Source: Chloroflexota bacterium
GTDB lineage: Bacteria > Chloroflexota > UBA6077 > FW602-bin22 > JACPRP01
Direction of reading: 5' to 3'
Length of the DNA stretch: 64,000 bases
Assembly (NCBI GenBank): GCA_016189905.1
Contig: JACPRP010000001.1
Coordinates: 62,001-126,000, forward strand
A program made the translations under genes and the position numbers. Under the pieces are notes generated by a model. The model worked only from the letters and a program-made list of their open reading frames with translations, was not told where the DNA came from and ran no database searches. This document shows positions 27,533-36,703 of the stretch, in pieces. Numbering within the stretch: position 1 is the first letter of the stretch; every line of letters starts with the position of its first letter.

Positions 27533-28072
27533 TCATCCTCTGGCCTTCGTCAGGTGTTCGGCTCCTACCTGGACGCGCGTGAGCCGCCCAAGGATTTCCA
27601 GCAGAACCAGGCAACGCCCCCGCGGTGTCAGGGCACGATCGAAAATCGCCTCTACACCACGGAAAACTCCCGACGTGACCACCACCCGATCACCTGGCGT
27701 GAACCTGGCCGCTGGACGTTTGGTATTCTCGAGAGCCAATCGCTGCCTGATTTCTTCGATGAGTCTGCTTTCCACAGGTAAAGGGGCACCATCGCCACTC
27801 AGGATGTAGCTGACCCCGGGGGCGGAGCGGCTGCGAAGATACTCGTCGGATTCACAGTCGATCTTGAGAAACAGGTAGCCGGGGAAGAGCGGCTCGACAA
27901 CACGCCGCTTCAGTAACGGTAGATACACGATGATGCGCCGGGCATCGAGCACATTGGCCGTCTGACGCTCGGCGTGGGGCTTGGTCTTGAGAACGTACCA
28001 CCGGCGGTTATCGCCTTGCTCGCCAATTACAACGCTTGTAACGCCGATCGTTTCTGTTTGATACAATGACAC
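27533..28072 (-). CDS. NusG-family transcription antiterminator paralog
   Basis: NGN (RRWYVLKTKPHAERQTANVL..LFPGYLFLKID) and KOW (FTPGDRVVVTSGVFRGVEAIFD). Confidence 0.88.
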   Translation of the reverse strand: MSLYQTETIGVTSVVIGEQGDNRRWYVLKTKPHAERQTANVLDARRIIVYLPLLKRRVVEPLFPGYLFLKIDCESDEYLRSRSAPGVSYILSGDGAPLPVESRLIEEIRQRLALENTKRPAARFTPGDRVVVTSGVFRGVEAIFDRALTPRGRCLVLLEILGRLTRVQVGAEHLTKARG

Positions 28073-28108
28073 ATCCCTCTGAGCCTCTGGCTCTAGTCCG
28101 ATGCACGC

Positions 28109-28137
28109 ATTATATCAAAGCCAAATGCCCCGTGCAA
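28109..28137 (-). promoter_or_regulatory. Promoter of the NusG-paralog operon
   Basis: Minus strand TTGCAC - 17 nt - TATAAT. Confidence 0.55.
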
Positions 28138-28236
28138 CAGTTTTCATCCGAAATCGAGGAACCATAGCTTTGAAGGGTTTCCCCACCACATATCGAATCC
28201 GTTCGGCGGTTCCCTCACATCCTAACCCGCCTGACT

Positions 28237-28986
28237 TCACTCACCAGAAGAATTCCAGATATACTCGACCAGTATATCGATCTCCGCGGCAGTGCCGATT
28301 TTTCCCCACGCTGGCATGTAGACAACTCCTGGTCGGCCTTGATCGACCAGTCTGCCGTGCAAGACAACGCTTCTAACCATCTCCCGCGAGCCGAACTTCT
28401 GTTTGAAACCTGGTCCGCCTATTTTCGGGATGATCTGGTGCGATGGGGAGGATGCCGCTTGGTTGCGGATCCCACCAGTTCCCAATGGGCCGTGGCATTT
28501 TGTACAGGCGAAAGATGTGTAGATCTCCTGGCCGGTCCTGGTGCCCGATACTGGCACGTTCAGATTCGGCAATCCGGCCCTGATGTAGGCAACGATATCG
28601 CCGATCTCCTCATCGGAGAGGATGCTATTCCAGGCTGGCATCGAAGCCACGCCATCTTTTTCGATGATCGCGCCATTCTTGATCATCTGGAGGAGCGCGC
28701 CGTCGAATTCGGCACCTTTCGGAAAAGTCTTCTTAAACTCGGCGGAGACGAGGGATGGTCCGGAGGCGGGGAGCAGATCCCGTCCTCGACCTCCAAGTCC
28801 GTGGCATCGCACGCAGCCAAAATCCACGTAGAGCCACGCCCCGTTCTTTACCTCTGGCGAATACTGCCCGCGCGCCGCCTCCAACTCTCCATCGGGGACG
28901 GCCCGTTGCGCACACGCGGCGACGATGATGACGAAAAGCAGCAGAAGCGATACCTGTAATCCTCGCCGTAGCTTCACTTTGTGCAC
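28237..28986 (-). CDS. Diheme cytochrome c lipoprotein
   Basis: Lipobox VIIVAAC; CVRCHG and CTKCHG. Confidence 0.9.
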   Translation of the reverse strand: MHKVKLRRGLQVSLLLLFVIIVAACAQRAVPDGELEAARGQYSPEVKNGAWLYVDFGCVRCHGLGGRGRDLLPASGPSLVSAEFKKTFPKGAEFDGALLQMIKNGAIIEKDGVASMPAWNSILSDEEIGDIVAYIRAGLPNLNVPVSGTRTGQEIYTSFACTKCHGPLGTGGIRNQAASSPSHQIIPKIGGPGFKQKFGSREMVRSVVLHGRLVDQGRPGVVYMPAWGKIGTAAEIDILVEYIWNSSGE

Positions 28987-29137
28987 CCCTTTGCTTAACT
29001 TTCGATCCTCGATCCTTAGTTTCGAAGACCCAACAGATGGCGAGAATGCAATTGCTATGCATCAGGTCCACATTACAGTGTGGCTGCAACGACATCAGCG
29101 TCGCCGGGTTCATGAACTTTAACTATTTGTGATGATC

Positions 29138-31258
29138 TTAACGGCCACCGGCCATTGCCTTGAAGAACTCGAGCAGAGCCGCGATGTCATCCTTGCTGAT
29201 TGGCCCTCCTTTCTCCTCTCCCCACGATGGCATCGCGCCCTTGCCGTTTGCGATGCTCATTCCCAACGCTGCATCTCCACGCTCCTGTAACCAGGCAGCG
29301 TCAGCCAGCTTCGCCTCCGAGACTCTGTCACGGCTCTGGCCGTGGCAGGCCTGGCAGTTCTTGGCATACAGGTCTCGTCCGCGCGCGGCGTCACCGCTGA
29401 GCTTCACTTCGACGCGCTGGCCAGACCCCGAGCCCGACGCGGCCTGTCCGCCGCGAGCCGCTTCATTCAAATAGGCGAGAACCGCGGCAATATCGTCCGG
29501 GCTCAGCGGTCCACCTTTCTCTTTACCCCACGCCGGCATGAGCTCCTTGCCATTGGCGATGCTCTGACTCAAAGCATTATCGCCGCGCTGCTGGAGCCAA
29601 TCCGCATCGCCCAGCTTCGCCGTTGGCATCGTACTTCGATTCTCGCCATGGCACGTCCCGCAGTACTTGGCGTAGATCTCCTTGCCCTTTGCCGTGATGC
29701 CACCCGGCCCCGCGGCGCTATTGTTGCCAGGCACCGCTGGCGGGTTGTTCGTCGTCGACGCTGATACGCCGGCCGCCGACTTCAAGTACGCGAGCACCGC
29801 CGCGATGTCGTCCTGGCTGAGCTGGCCACCCTTCTCCTTGCCCCAGGCAGGCATCGCACCTTTGCCGTTAGCGATACTTTGAGCCATGGCGGCGTCGCCG
29901 CGCTGCTGAAGCCAGCTAGCATCCGCAAGCTTTGCAGAGGGCAGCAGGTCACGGGCTGCGCCATGGCAAACCGTGCAACTCTTGGTGAAGATATCCTTCC
30001 CACGAGCGACCACAGAGTCACCGGCCTGGGCCGGCGGCGCAGGGGGAGCGTCTCCGGCCGGCGGCGAGGTCTCAGCGACACCCCGCAGATAATCGACCAG
30101 GCTCTTGATTTCAGCCGGCGATAGCGGTCCACCAGATGCCTGGCCCCATGCGGGCATGCCCCGGGTATTGCCCTGACTGATCTGGCGCTGGAGCGCTTCG
30201 TCCGAGCGGGCCCCGAGGAACTCAGGAGATCTAAGGTTGGCGCCAGCGACCTTATTGCCGCCTTCGCCGTGACACCCCGCGCAGCTATTAATATAGAGAT
30301 CGCGACCCTGGCTGGCCTTCTCTGGACCGATCAGCGCCGTATCGGCTGGGAGCCCTGCCGAAGACTTTAGATAGGCAAGGATAGCGCCGATCTGCGATGC
30401 CTGAAACGTGCCGCCCTTTGACGGCCCGAAGCCAGGCATTACCCCACTCCCTTCTGAGACCACCGAGGTGAGCCTGCCATCGCCAAGTCGACGAAGCAAC
30501 TCTGGGGTCGTGAGGGCGACATTCGGCACCAGGTTGCCGCGCTCGCCGTGGCAGTGGAGACAACTGGCCATATAGAGGTCACGCCCCTGGCGTACTTCCT
30601 CGGCCGTTGCCGCCTCAGCATTATAGCGCAAGTAAGAGACGAGCGCTTGCACCTGCTCCTCGCTGAGTGGATTCGGCACCCCTGAACGGAAAGCTGGCAT
30701 CGGACTCTTCCCATCGCTGATGACATCGATCAACTGAGCATCGGTTCGCGAATTAAGGAAGCTCTTCTCGGCCAGCGGCACCGCCGGGATGCGGTCGCCC
30801 CTGTCGCCGTGACAGCGGGCGCACTCTTGCTGGAAGACGGTCCGGCCAGAGCTGGCGAGGATAGTCGGGCTCGTACGCCCGGCGGAGGCATTCAGATAGG
30901 CCACCACGGCGCTGATCTGATCGCGCGTGAGCGGGCCACCGCGCTCATCACCCCACGCCGGCATCACCCCCTTACCTCCGCTGATCGCGCTAAACAGGGT
31001 GGCATCGCCACGCAGGTCGAGAAATTCCTTGATGTTCAATGGGGCGACCGGCACACGGTCACCCTTCTCACCGTGGCACGCAACGCAGTTGGCTACATAA
31101 ACCTGCCGGCCTGCCGAAATGGCATCGTCACGCGTCTCAGGTGCCGAACCCTGTAGCGCTGTGCAACCGGCAAAGGCGAGTGCGGCAAAGATGAGTAGGA
31201 TCATCAGCCGGGCCGGACTCGACGGCCACGTCGCAACTTGGGACTGCTGCTCTGTCAT
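29138..31258 (-). CDS. Seven-domain (heptaheme) cytochrome c lipoprotein
   Basis: Seven CxxCH motifs: CVACH, CARCH, CLHCH, CAGCH, CTVCH, CGTCH, CQACH, each followed by ...MPxW/F...AxLxY; lipobox LAFAGC. Confidence 0.93.
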   Translation of the reverse strand: MTEQQSQVATWPSSPARLMILLIFAALAFAGCTALQGSAPETRDDAISAGRQVYVANCVACHGEKGDRVPVAPLNIKEFLDLRGDATLFSAISGGKGVMPAWGDERGGPLTRDQISAVVAYLNASAGRTSPTILASSGRTVFQQECARCHGDRGDRIPAVPLAEKSFLNSRTDAQLIDVISDGKSPMPAFRSGVPNPLSEEQVQALVSYLRYNAEAATAEEVRQGRDLYMASCLHCHGERGNLVPNVALTTPELLRRLGDGRLTSVVSEGSGVMPGFGPSKGGTFQASQIGAILAYLKSSAGLPADTALIGPEKASQGRDLYINSCAGCHGEGGNKVAGANLRSPEFLGARSDEALQRQISQGNTRGMPAWGQASGGPLSPAEIKSLVDYLRGVAETSPPAGDAPPAPPAQAGDSVVARGKDIFTKSCTVCHGAARDLLPSAKLADASWLQQRGDAAMAQSIANGKGAMPAWGKEKGGQLSQDDIAAVLAYLKSAAGVSASTTNNPPAVPGNNSAAGPGGITAKGKEIYAKYCGTCHGENRSTMPTAKLGDADWLQQRGDNALSQSIANGKELMPAWGKEKGGPLSPDDIAAVLAYLNEAARGGQAASGSGSGQRVEVKLSGDAARGRDLYAKNCQACHGQSRDRVSEAKLADAAWLQERGDAALGMSIANGKGAMPSWGEEKGGPISKDDIAALLEFFKAMAGGR

Positions 31259-31279
31259 CCCGTTGTACCCCCCCTGTCC

Positions 31280-31720
31280 TTACTTGTTCATCGACTTTAG
31301 ATAGGCGGTGATCGCCGTCAGGTCGTAATCGCTAACATCCCGCTCCGCAAAAACCGGCATGCCACCCGGGCCCCGACGGACGTTCTCACGCAGCACCTCG
31401 AGGTCTGGTATAGGGCGCGGACCGACAGCGCCGCCTTCTCCATTTACACCGTGGCATCCGGCGCAGCCGTACGCAACATATAGGGCCTTGCCGCGCTCCT
31501 CCATCGGCGCAGTGGCGTCGACCTGGATGGAGAGTGACGCGGGTCGGTAGAGCCGGGGTGGGCCAACCTCCGCCTGCTCGGTGCGGGTGTAACCTGAATC
31601 GAAACGCGATACCAAGTTCGCGTGGGTATATGGGCTGCGCAGGGCCACCCCAATCAAAGTGGCGGGTAACACCACGACAACGATCGTGGCGATGATTGGC
31701 ACGGCGAAACGATGGTTCAT
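31280..31720 (-). CDS. Membrane-anchored monoheme cytochrome c
   Basis: N-terminal TM; CAGCHGVNGEGG; start MNHRF at 31720. Confidence 0.88.
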   Translation of the reverse strand: MNHRFAVPIIATIVVVVLPATLIGVALRSPYTHANLVSRFDSGYTRTEQAEVGPPRLYRPASLSIQVDATAPMEERGKALYVAYGCAGCHGVNGEGGAVGPRPIPDLEVLRENVRRGPGGMPVFAERDVSDYDLTAITAYLKSMNK

Positions 31721-32448
31721 TGGCCCTCTCCTTTCCGTCGCACACCAGACGCACCGGCATGCACGGACTGGGACGACAGAGTACCGCTGCCGCCTGCCGA
31801 AGCAATCCGAAATATCTGGCTCACCGCGACACCATATAACGACCAGATAGTCAGCAGCACCAGGACTATTGGCCACACGCTAAGCGTAGGCCAGAGCGCC
31901 CCCAGCCCTGTCGCTGGAGACCCAGATCCATGCGCATTCATTTCTGCATTCGATTGTTGACCGCCCGGCGCCGTGTTCAAGCCAGGGATCTGCACTCCTG
32001 CGTGCTGGACATACAGTTGCTGCGCAGGCTCGTCGACCAGAAACCGGTCCGTAGCTCTCGCCGATGTATAGCGGTCATTACCACGAAACTCGGCGCGAAC
32101 ATCGAGCCAACCCGGGTTCCGTACCGAATACTCCGTCTCGGCCACCCCTTCCTTATCGGTCTGAACCTCGGCGATCAAGACATCGGCGGTGGAGCCGAGG
32201 AAAAAAGTGTTGGGCACGACGAAAGCGACCTTGACGCCGGCGAGTGGCGCGCCAGCGGCGTCGACCAGTTTCGCGCCAAGCTTCACGTTCTCTCCCACCT
32301 TCGGCGTCTTCCCGATCGAAAGGCTGATTTTCGTGGCGTTTGCGTGCGTCTCAGCGAAAGCTACTCCCGCCCACGCCGGAGCGAGCAAAGCGAGCAAAGC
32401 ACACAACAAGGCGGCCGACCGGATTCCCTTGACTGTCCTGCAGTTCAT
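31717..32448 (-). CDS. Signal-peptide protein with Ig-like domain and C-terminal TM helix, unknown function
   Basis: Signal peptide ...AWAGVAFAE; beta-rich VGENVKLGAKLVDAAGAPLAGVKVAFVV..; TM VWPIVLVLLTIWSLYGVAV; 4-bp overlaps with both neighbours. Confidence 0.7.
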   Translation of the reverse strand: MNCRTVKGIRSAALLCALLALLAPAWAGVAFAETHANATKISLSIGKTPKVGENVKLGAKLVDAAGAPLAGVKVAFVVPNTFFLGSTADVLIAEVQTDKEGVAETEYSVRNPGWLDVRAEFRGNDRYTSARATDRFLVDEPAQQLYVQHAGVQIPGLNTAPGGQQSNAEMNAHGSGSPATGLGALWPTLSVWPIVLVLLTIWSLYGVAVSQIFRIASAGGSGTLSSQSVHAGASGVRRKGEGQ

Positions 32449-33866
32449 ACCCCACTCCTTTCCGGGAGACTACGTGGTTCGGGCGCGCGCTGAGGTTCCA
32501 GATCTGCCATAGGCACCGATCCAGGCTCGGGCCCCCTATGCTCGACGACCTCCCATACCGATACCATTGGGAAAAGCTTTACTGCCACCGAGATAATCAG
32601 GGCGAATTGCGCAAAGGCGCCGGCGAGGATCGACCATTCTACCCATGTCGGTGAGTAGCTCGCCGGCTCGTAGGGCATCAGTGGAACGCGAAAGCCCGCG
32701 GCGACGATGAGGTAGCGCTCGATCCACATCGCGATCAGCACCAGAACGGCGGCGACGCAGATCCCTTTTACGTTGCGTGTTTGCGGGAACAGAATAATCA
32801 GACCGGGCACGATCATGCCACCGATGATATAGAACCAGAACTGGACGGAAAACATTCCAACCATCAACTGCTCGAAGTGAAAGCCCGCCTCGCCGGCCAT
32901 CTTGTAGCCGACGGTAACATACTCGTTGAGGTTCGCGTAGGCCATGATCAACGCGAAAGCCCCGAGCATATAGCCCAGACATAGGAACTGCGTCCTGGTG
33001 ACATATTCTTCGAGGCGCAGGAGACGCCTGAGCACCGCCATCAGCAGAATGATGGCGGCAATGCCGGAGTAGATCGCCCCCGCGACGAAGTAGGGGCCAA
33101 AAATGGTACTGTTCATCCCCTCGCGCAGCGTCATAGCAAAGATCCACGAGACCACCGTGTGCACGGAGACTGCCACAGGGATGATGACGATCATCATTAT
33201 CGTCAACGCTCGATCGAGCGCCTTGCGCTGTGCCTCCGTGCCAGTCCACCCCACCGCTGCGACGGTAAAGAAGAGGCGCTTCCAGCGCGGCGCCGTCGGT
33301 CCCAGACGGTCACGACAGAGCGCAAAATCCGGTATAAGCGGCAGGACCAGATAAATCGCGCTGCCCGTAAGATAGGTGCAGATCGCCAACACGTCCCAAA
33401 GCAGGGGCGACTGCCAGCGACCATAAAAGATCATGTTAAGAACTCGGTCGGGACGACCCAAGTCGATCAGTGGGAAAAGGGCACCCACCATCAGCGCGAC
33501 GACGGTGATGAACTCCGCCATGCGCGTGATCGAGAGCTGCCAGCGTGCTTTGGTGACACGCAGAATCGCAGATAAGAGCGTGCCGGCGTGGCTTATACCG
33601 ATGAAGAACACGAAGCTAATAATATAGACGCCCCAGGAGATGCGATCGCGCATGCCCGTCACAATCAGGCCACGATCCCATTGTTGGCTGTAGGCATAGA
33701 ACGCCCAAAGCAGGACCGCCACGAGGAAACCCACCCAAGCGAAATAGGCCGGGCTGCTGCCCGCCAATGGTCGCAAGACACGCCTTTCGAGGCGCTCGCG
33801 CCATTCAGGCGTCACGCCGGGGTGGGCGTGATTGGCGTGCTCACCTTGCATCCTTACCGTGTCCAT
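32445..33866 (-). CDS. NrfD/PsrC/ActC-like polytopic quinone-interacting membrane subunit
   Basis: ISWGVYIISFVFFIGISHAGTLLSAILRVTKARWQLSITRMAEFITV; about 10 hydrophobic segments. Confidence 0.9.
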   Translation of the reverse strand: MDTVRMQGEHANHAHPGVTPEWRERLERRVLRPLAGSSPAYFAWVGFLVAVLLWAFYAYSQQWDRGLIVTGMRDRISWGVYIISFVFFIGISHAGTLLSAILRVTKARWQLSITRMAEFITVVALMVGALFPLIDLGRPDRVLNMIFYGRWQSPLLWDVLAICTYLTGSAIYLVLPLIPDFALCRDRLGPTAPRWKRLFFTVAAVGWTGTEAQRKALDRALTIMMIVIIPVAVSVHTVVSWIFAMTLREGMNSTIFGPYFVAGAIYSGIAAIILLMAVLRRLLRLEEYVTRTQFLCLGYMLGAFALIMAYANLNEYVTVGYKMAGEAGFHFEQLMVGMFSVQFWFYIIGGMIVPGLIILFPQTRNVKGICVAAVLVLIAMWIERYLIVAAGFRVPLMPYEPASYSPTWVEWSILAGAFAQFALIISVAVKLFPMVSVWEVVEHRGPEPGSVPMADLEPQRAPEPRSLPERSGV

Positions 33867-34804
33867 GTCTCACCTCCATCGGAACTCCTCTGCCACGACC
33901 AGACAGTCGGCTTGCGTCCCTTTTTGTATGGGTTACGCCCCACATTCTGGCCGTAGCCCGGGATGTAGTAGACGCGCGGTTCGGTGCCGAGGTCCTCCTT
34001 CAAGTGATAGCTGGAGTTGTAACTGGCGAAGCGCGAAAACTGGACCACCTGAACGCCATTTGTCGCGAGATCCTCTTCCAGGTCGCCGTAGTAGATCGCG
34101 TTGTTCGGGCAGGCCTGCGCGCAATAGGGGAGACGACCTGAGCGCGCCATATGGGGGCAGAAGTTGCACTTCATCACCGTCCCCTTGTAAGCCGGCGACT
34201 GATTCTCGGGATTGTACGTCTGGAAGATCGTCTCGGGCGGCTGCGTTGGCTGGCCCCAGTTGAAGAAGCGGCGGTCATAGGGGCAGGCTTCCATGCAGAT
34301 CCGGCAGCCGATGCAGCGCTCCTGGTCAATCAGCACGATGCCCTCGGGACTATGGAAAGTCGCGCCGACCGGACATACGTTGGTGCAGGGAGAGTTTTGA
34401 CACTGCTGGCACGGTGTCGGAATGAACTGCGTTCCCCCGCCGGGGAGCTCCGCCTCGTACGTCTCAATCCATTCCATCGGTTCTGGGGCGTAATGGCCCT
34501 GGACGCATGCCTGTGTGCACTGTGGTGGCTTGCCCACTGATTGGCAGCCATCACAGGAGCGCAGGTCGATGATCATCGCCCAGCGGCGCACTCGCTTCTC
34601 AGTATCGCCAATCGCTTGGGCTACAGTGTGCTGATGTGCTTTATCCTCAGGCGATTGGCGCGCCGCGCCGAGGACCGGCTTCGCTAGCGCTCCCATTGCG
34701 CCGCTTGCCGCGGCTATGAAAGCCCATTTTAGAATGGAGCGTCGGCCCAGACGCAGCCTCTCTGATCGCCGCCCGTCAGCAGAACCTCCAATCTGTTCGG
34801 TCAT
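33854..34804 (-). CDS. Tat-exported 4Fe-4S ferredoxin subunit (PsrB/NrfC/ActB2-like)
   Basis: LGRRSILKWAFIAAASGAMG; CDGCQSVGKPPQCTQAC, CQQCQNSPCTNVCP, CIGCRICMEACP, CNFCPHMARSGRLPYCAQACP. Confidence 0.92.
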   Translation of the reverse strand: MTEQIGGSADGRRSERLRLGRRSILKWAFIAAASGAMGALAKPVLGAARQSPEDKAHQHTVAQAIGDTEKRVRRWAMIIDLRSCDGCQSVGKPPQCTQACVQGHYAPEPMEWIETYEAELPGGGTQFIPTPCQQCQNSPCTNVCPVGATFHSPEGIVLIDQERCIGCRICMEACPYDRRFFNWGQPTQPPETIFQTYNPENQSPAYKGTVMKCNFCPHMARSGRLPYCAQACPNNAIYYGDLEEDLATNGVQVVQFSRFASYNSSYHLKEDLGTEPRVYYIPGYGQNVGRNPYKKGRKPTVWSWQRSSDGGETWTR

Positions 34805-34869
34805 GCAATCTCTCCTTCCTTTGGTCCAAACGGTGTTGCCTGAACAGTGTGACCCGTAGGACAGTGTTT

Positions 34870-35613
34870 TCAGTCGAAGTTCCAGATATAGTCGACGATC
34901 CGGTCGATCTCTTCGGCCGTACCGATTCTGCCCCACGCGGGCATATAGACCACTCCTGGTCGACCTTGATCCACCAGACTGCCGTGCAGTATCACCGCTC
35001 TAACATTGGCGGGCGAGCCGAACTTTCCGCGAAAATCCGCTCCGCCAAGCTTCGGGATGGTCCTCTGTTCTGGATTAGAAGCGGCGATGTTGCGGATTCC
35101 CCCGACGCCCAGCTCGCCGTGACACTTGCTGCAGGCAAATGAACTGTAAATCTCTTGGCCCGTCCTTGTACCTGGGATCGGTAGGCCCAGGTCCGGCAGT
35201 CCGGCCCTGATATATGCGACGATGTCCCCCATATTTTCGTCGGTGAGAATGCCATTCCAGGCTGGCATGGACGCGACCCCATCTTTCTCGATAATTGCGC
35301 CGTTCTTGATCATTTGGACGAGTGCGCTGTCGAATTGCGGACCTTTGGGAAAGGCTTTCTTGAAGTCGGTTGACACGAGAGACGGCCCGGCAGCGGGCAT
35401 CAGATCGCGTCCTCGCCCTCCCAGGCCGTGGCATTGGACACAGCCATAGTTGACGTAGAACCATCCTCCGTTTGTGACCTCAGCCGAATACTGCACGCCC
35501 TCACCTGACGACGAAGTGCCAGAAACCGTTCCTCGCGAGCATGCGACGATGACGATGGCAGATAAGAACAGTATTAATAACAGTGATCCTCGCCAAACTT
35601 TCAATTCACGCAC
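34870..35613 (-). CDS. Diheme cytochrome c lipoprotein, paralog of 28237-28986
   Basis: Lipobox AIVIVAC; CVQCHG, CSKCHG; near collinear with the other copy. Confidence 0.9.
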   Translation of the reverse strand: MRELKVWRGSLLLILFLSAIVIVACSRGTVSGTSSSGEGVQYSAEVTNGGWFYVNYGCVQCHGLGGRGRDLMPAAGPSLVSTDFKKAFPKGPQFDSALVQMIKNGAIIEKDGVASMPAWNGILTDENMGDIVAYIRAGLPDLGLPIPGTRTGQEIYSSFACSKCHGELGVGGIRNIAASNPEQRTIPKLGGADFRGKFGSPANVRAVILHGSLVDQGRPGVVYMPAWGRIGTAEEIDRIVDYIWNFD

Positions 35614-35883
35614 CTCTTTTTGCCGGTTATCGATCCTCGATGTTTCGTTCCTGATCCATGATCTGCAGAACTCAATGAGTGGCGAGAGTGCAACGCTGCA
35701 GCAAGTCCAGCGCAGGCAATCGCAGCAGCGATATCTGTGCAGTTGTATTCTATTTCCGGATTAGTTGGATGCCTATCACCGCAATGAGACTCTTTTGATT
35801 CAGAGAAGGCTGATCTTGAGGCCGAGGAAGTGTGTACTTAGCGCCATACTTGAGGACTAAGATCCTGGTCGTCTTTCTATGAC

Positions 35884-35911
35884 CTCATGTGTAGTGAATA
35901 AGCGACATGAG
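35884..35911. promoter_or_regulatory. Inverted repeat between cytochrome operon and two-component genes (possible regulator site)
   Basis: CTCATGT - 14 nt - ACATGAG, plus nearby TATGACATCAGGTGACC. Confidence 0.35.
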
Positions 35912-36041
35912 TTGTCGTGAATTTATGACATCAGGTGACCTGACTGGGTGAAATGGATTAGGCAACATTTAAAGGAAGCACTAACCTTCACGGTGACAAA
36001 GAGACGGGTCTGATGGTCGAATTGAATCCCTAATTGAAGTC

Positions 36042-36698
36042 CTAAAGGTTCAACTGGATTACGCCGCGTCGAATAGCGTACTTGATCAAATCCGCGCGGC
36101 TGCGAAGGTTCAGCTTTTCCATTATTCGACTGCGATACGTCTGAATGGTGCTGACGCTGAGCGTCAGCTTGGTGGCGATGTCCTGGTTCGTGAAACCTTC
36201 CGCTATCAGACGAAGGACTTCACGCTCTCGCGTCGTAAGCGACTCGTAGGTGTCCTTTTCCTCCCCGAATCTCAAGCGCCGCAAGTATTCGGTTACCAGT
36301 CGCTTGCCGAGCGAGGGAGGAAAGTAGATCTCACCGCGACATACGGCCCTAATGGCGAGCGGTATCTCGGCCGATGCGGCCCCCTTGAGGACATACCCGG
36401 CCGCGCCGGCGTTTAGGCTGCGAAAGAAGTAGTCGTCGCCATCGTGGACGGTCAGCGTGACCACTTTGGCCGATGGGCAAAGCTTTTGCAGTTGGCGCGT
36501 TGCCTCAATCCCATTCATTCCAGGAATGCCCAGATCCATCACGACCACGTCTGGCTGCAGCTCCACCGTTTTCTTGACGGCCGAATCTCCATCCGATGCC
36601 TCGCCAATAACCTCGATATCCGGCTCGCACTGAAGCAGCAAGCGAATCCCGTCGCGTACAATACCGTGATCGTCAACCACGAGAACTCGAATCTTCAT
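36042..36698 (-). CDS. NarL/FixJ (LuxR-type) response regulator
   Basis: VLVVDDHGIVRDGIRLLL...DVVVMDLGIPGMNGIEA; LTTREREVLRLIAEGFTNQDIATKLTLSVSTIQTYRSRIMEKL. Confidence 0.95.
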   Translation of the reverse strand: MKIRVLVVDDHGIVRDGIRLLLQCEPDIEVIGEASDGDSAVKKTVELQPDVVVMDLGIPGMNGIEATRQLQKLCPSAKVVTLTVHDGDDYFFRSLNAGAAGYVLKGAASAEIPLAIRAVCRGEIYFPPSLGKRLVTEYLRRLRFGEEKDTYESLTTREREVLRLIAEGFTNQDIATKLTLSVSTIQTYRSRIMEKLNLRSRADLIKYAIRRGVIQLNL

Positions 36699-36703
36699 TC
36701 CCG

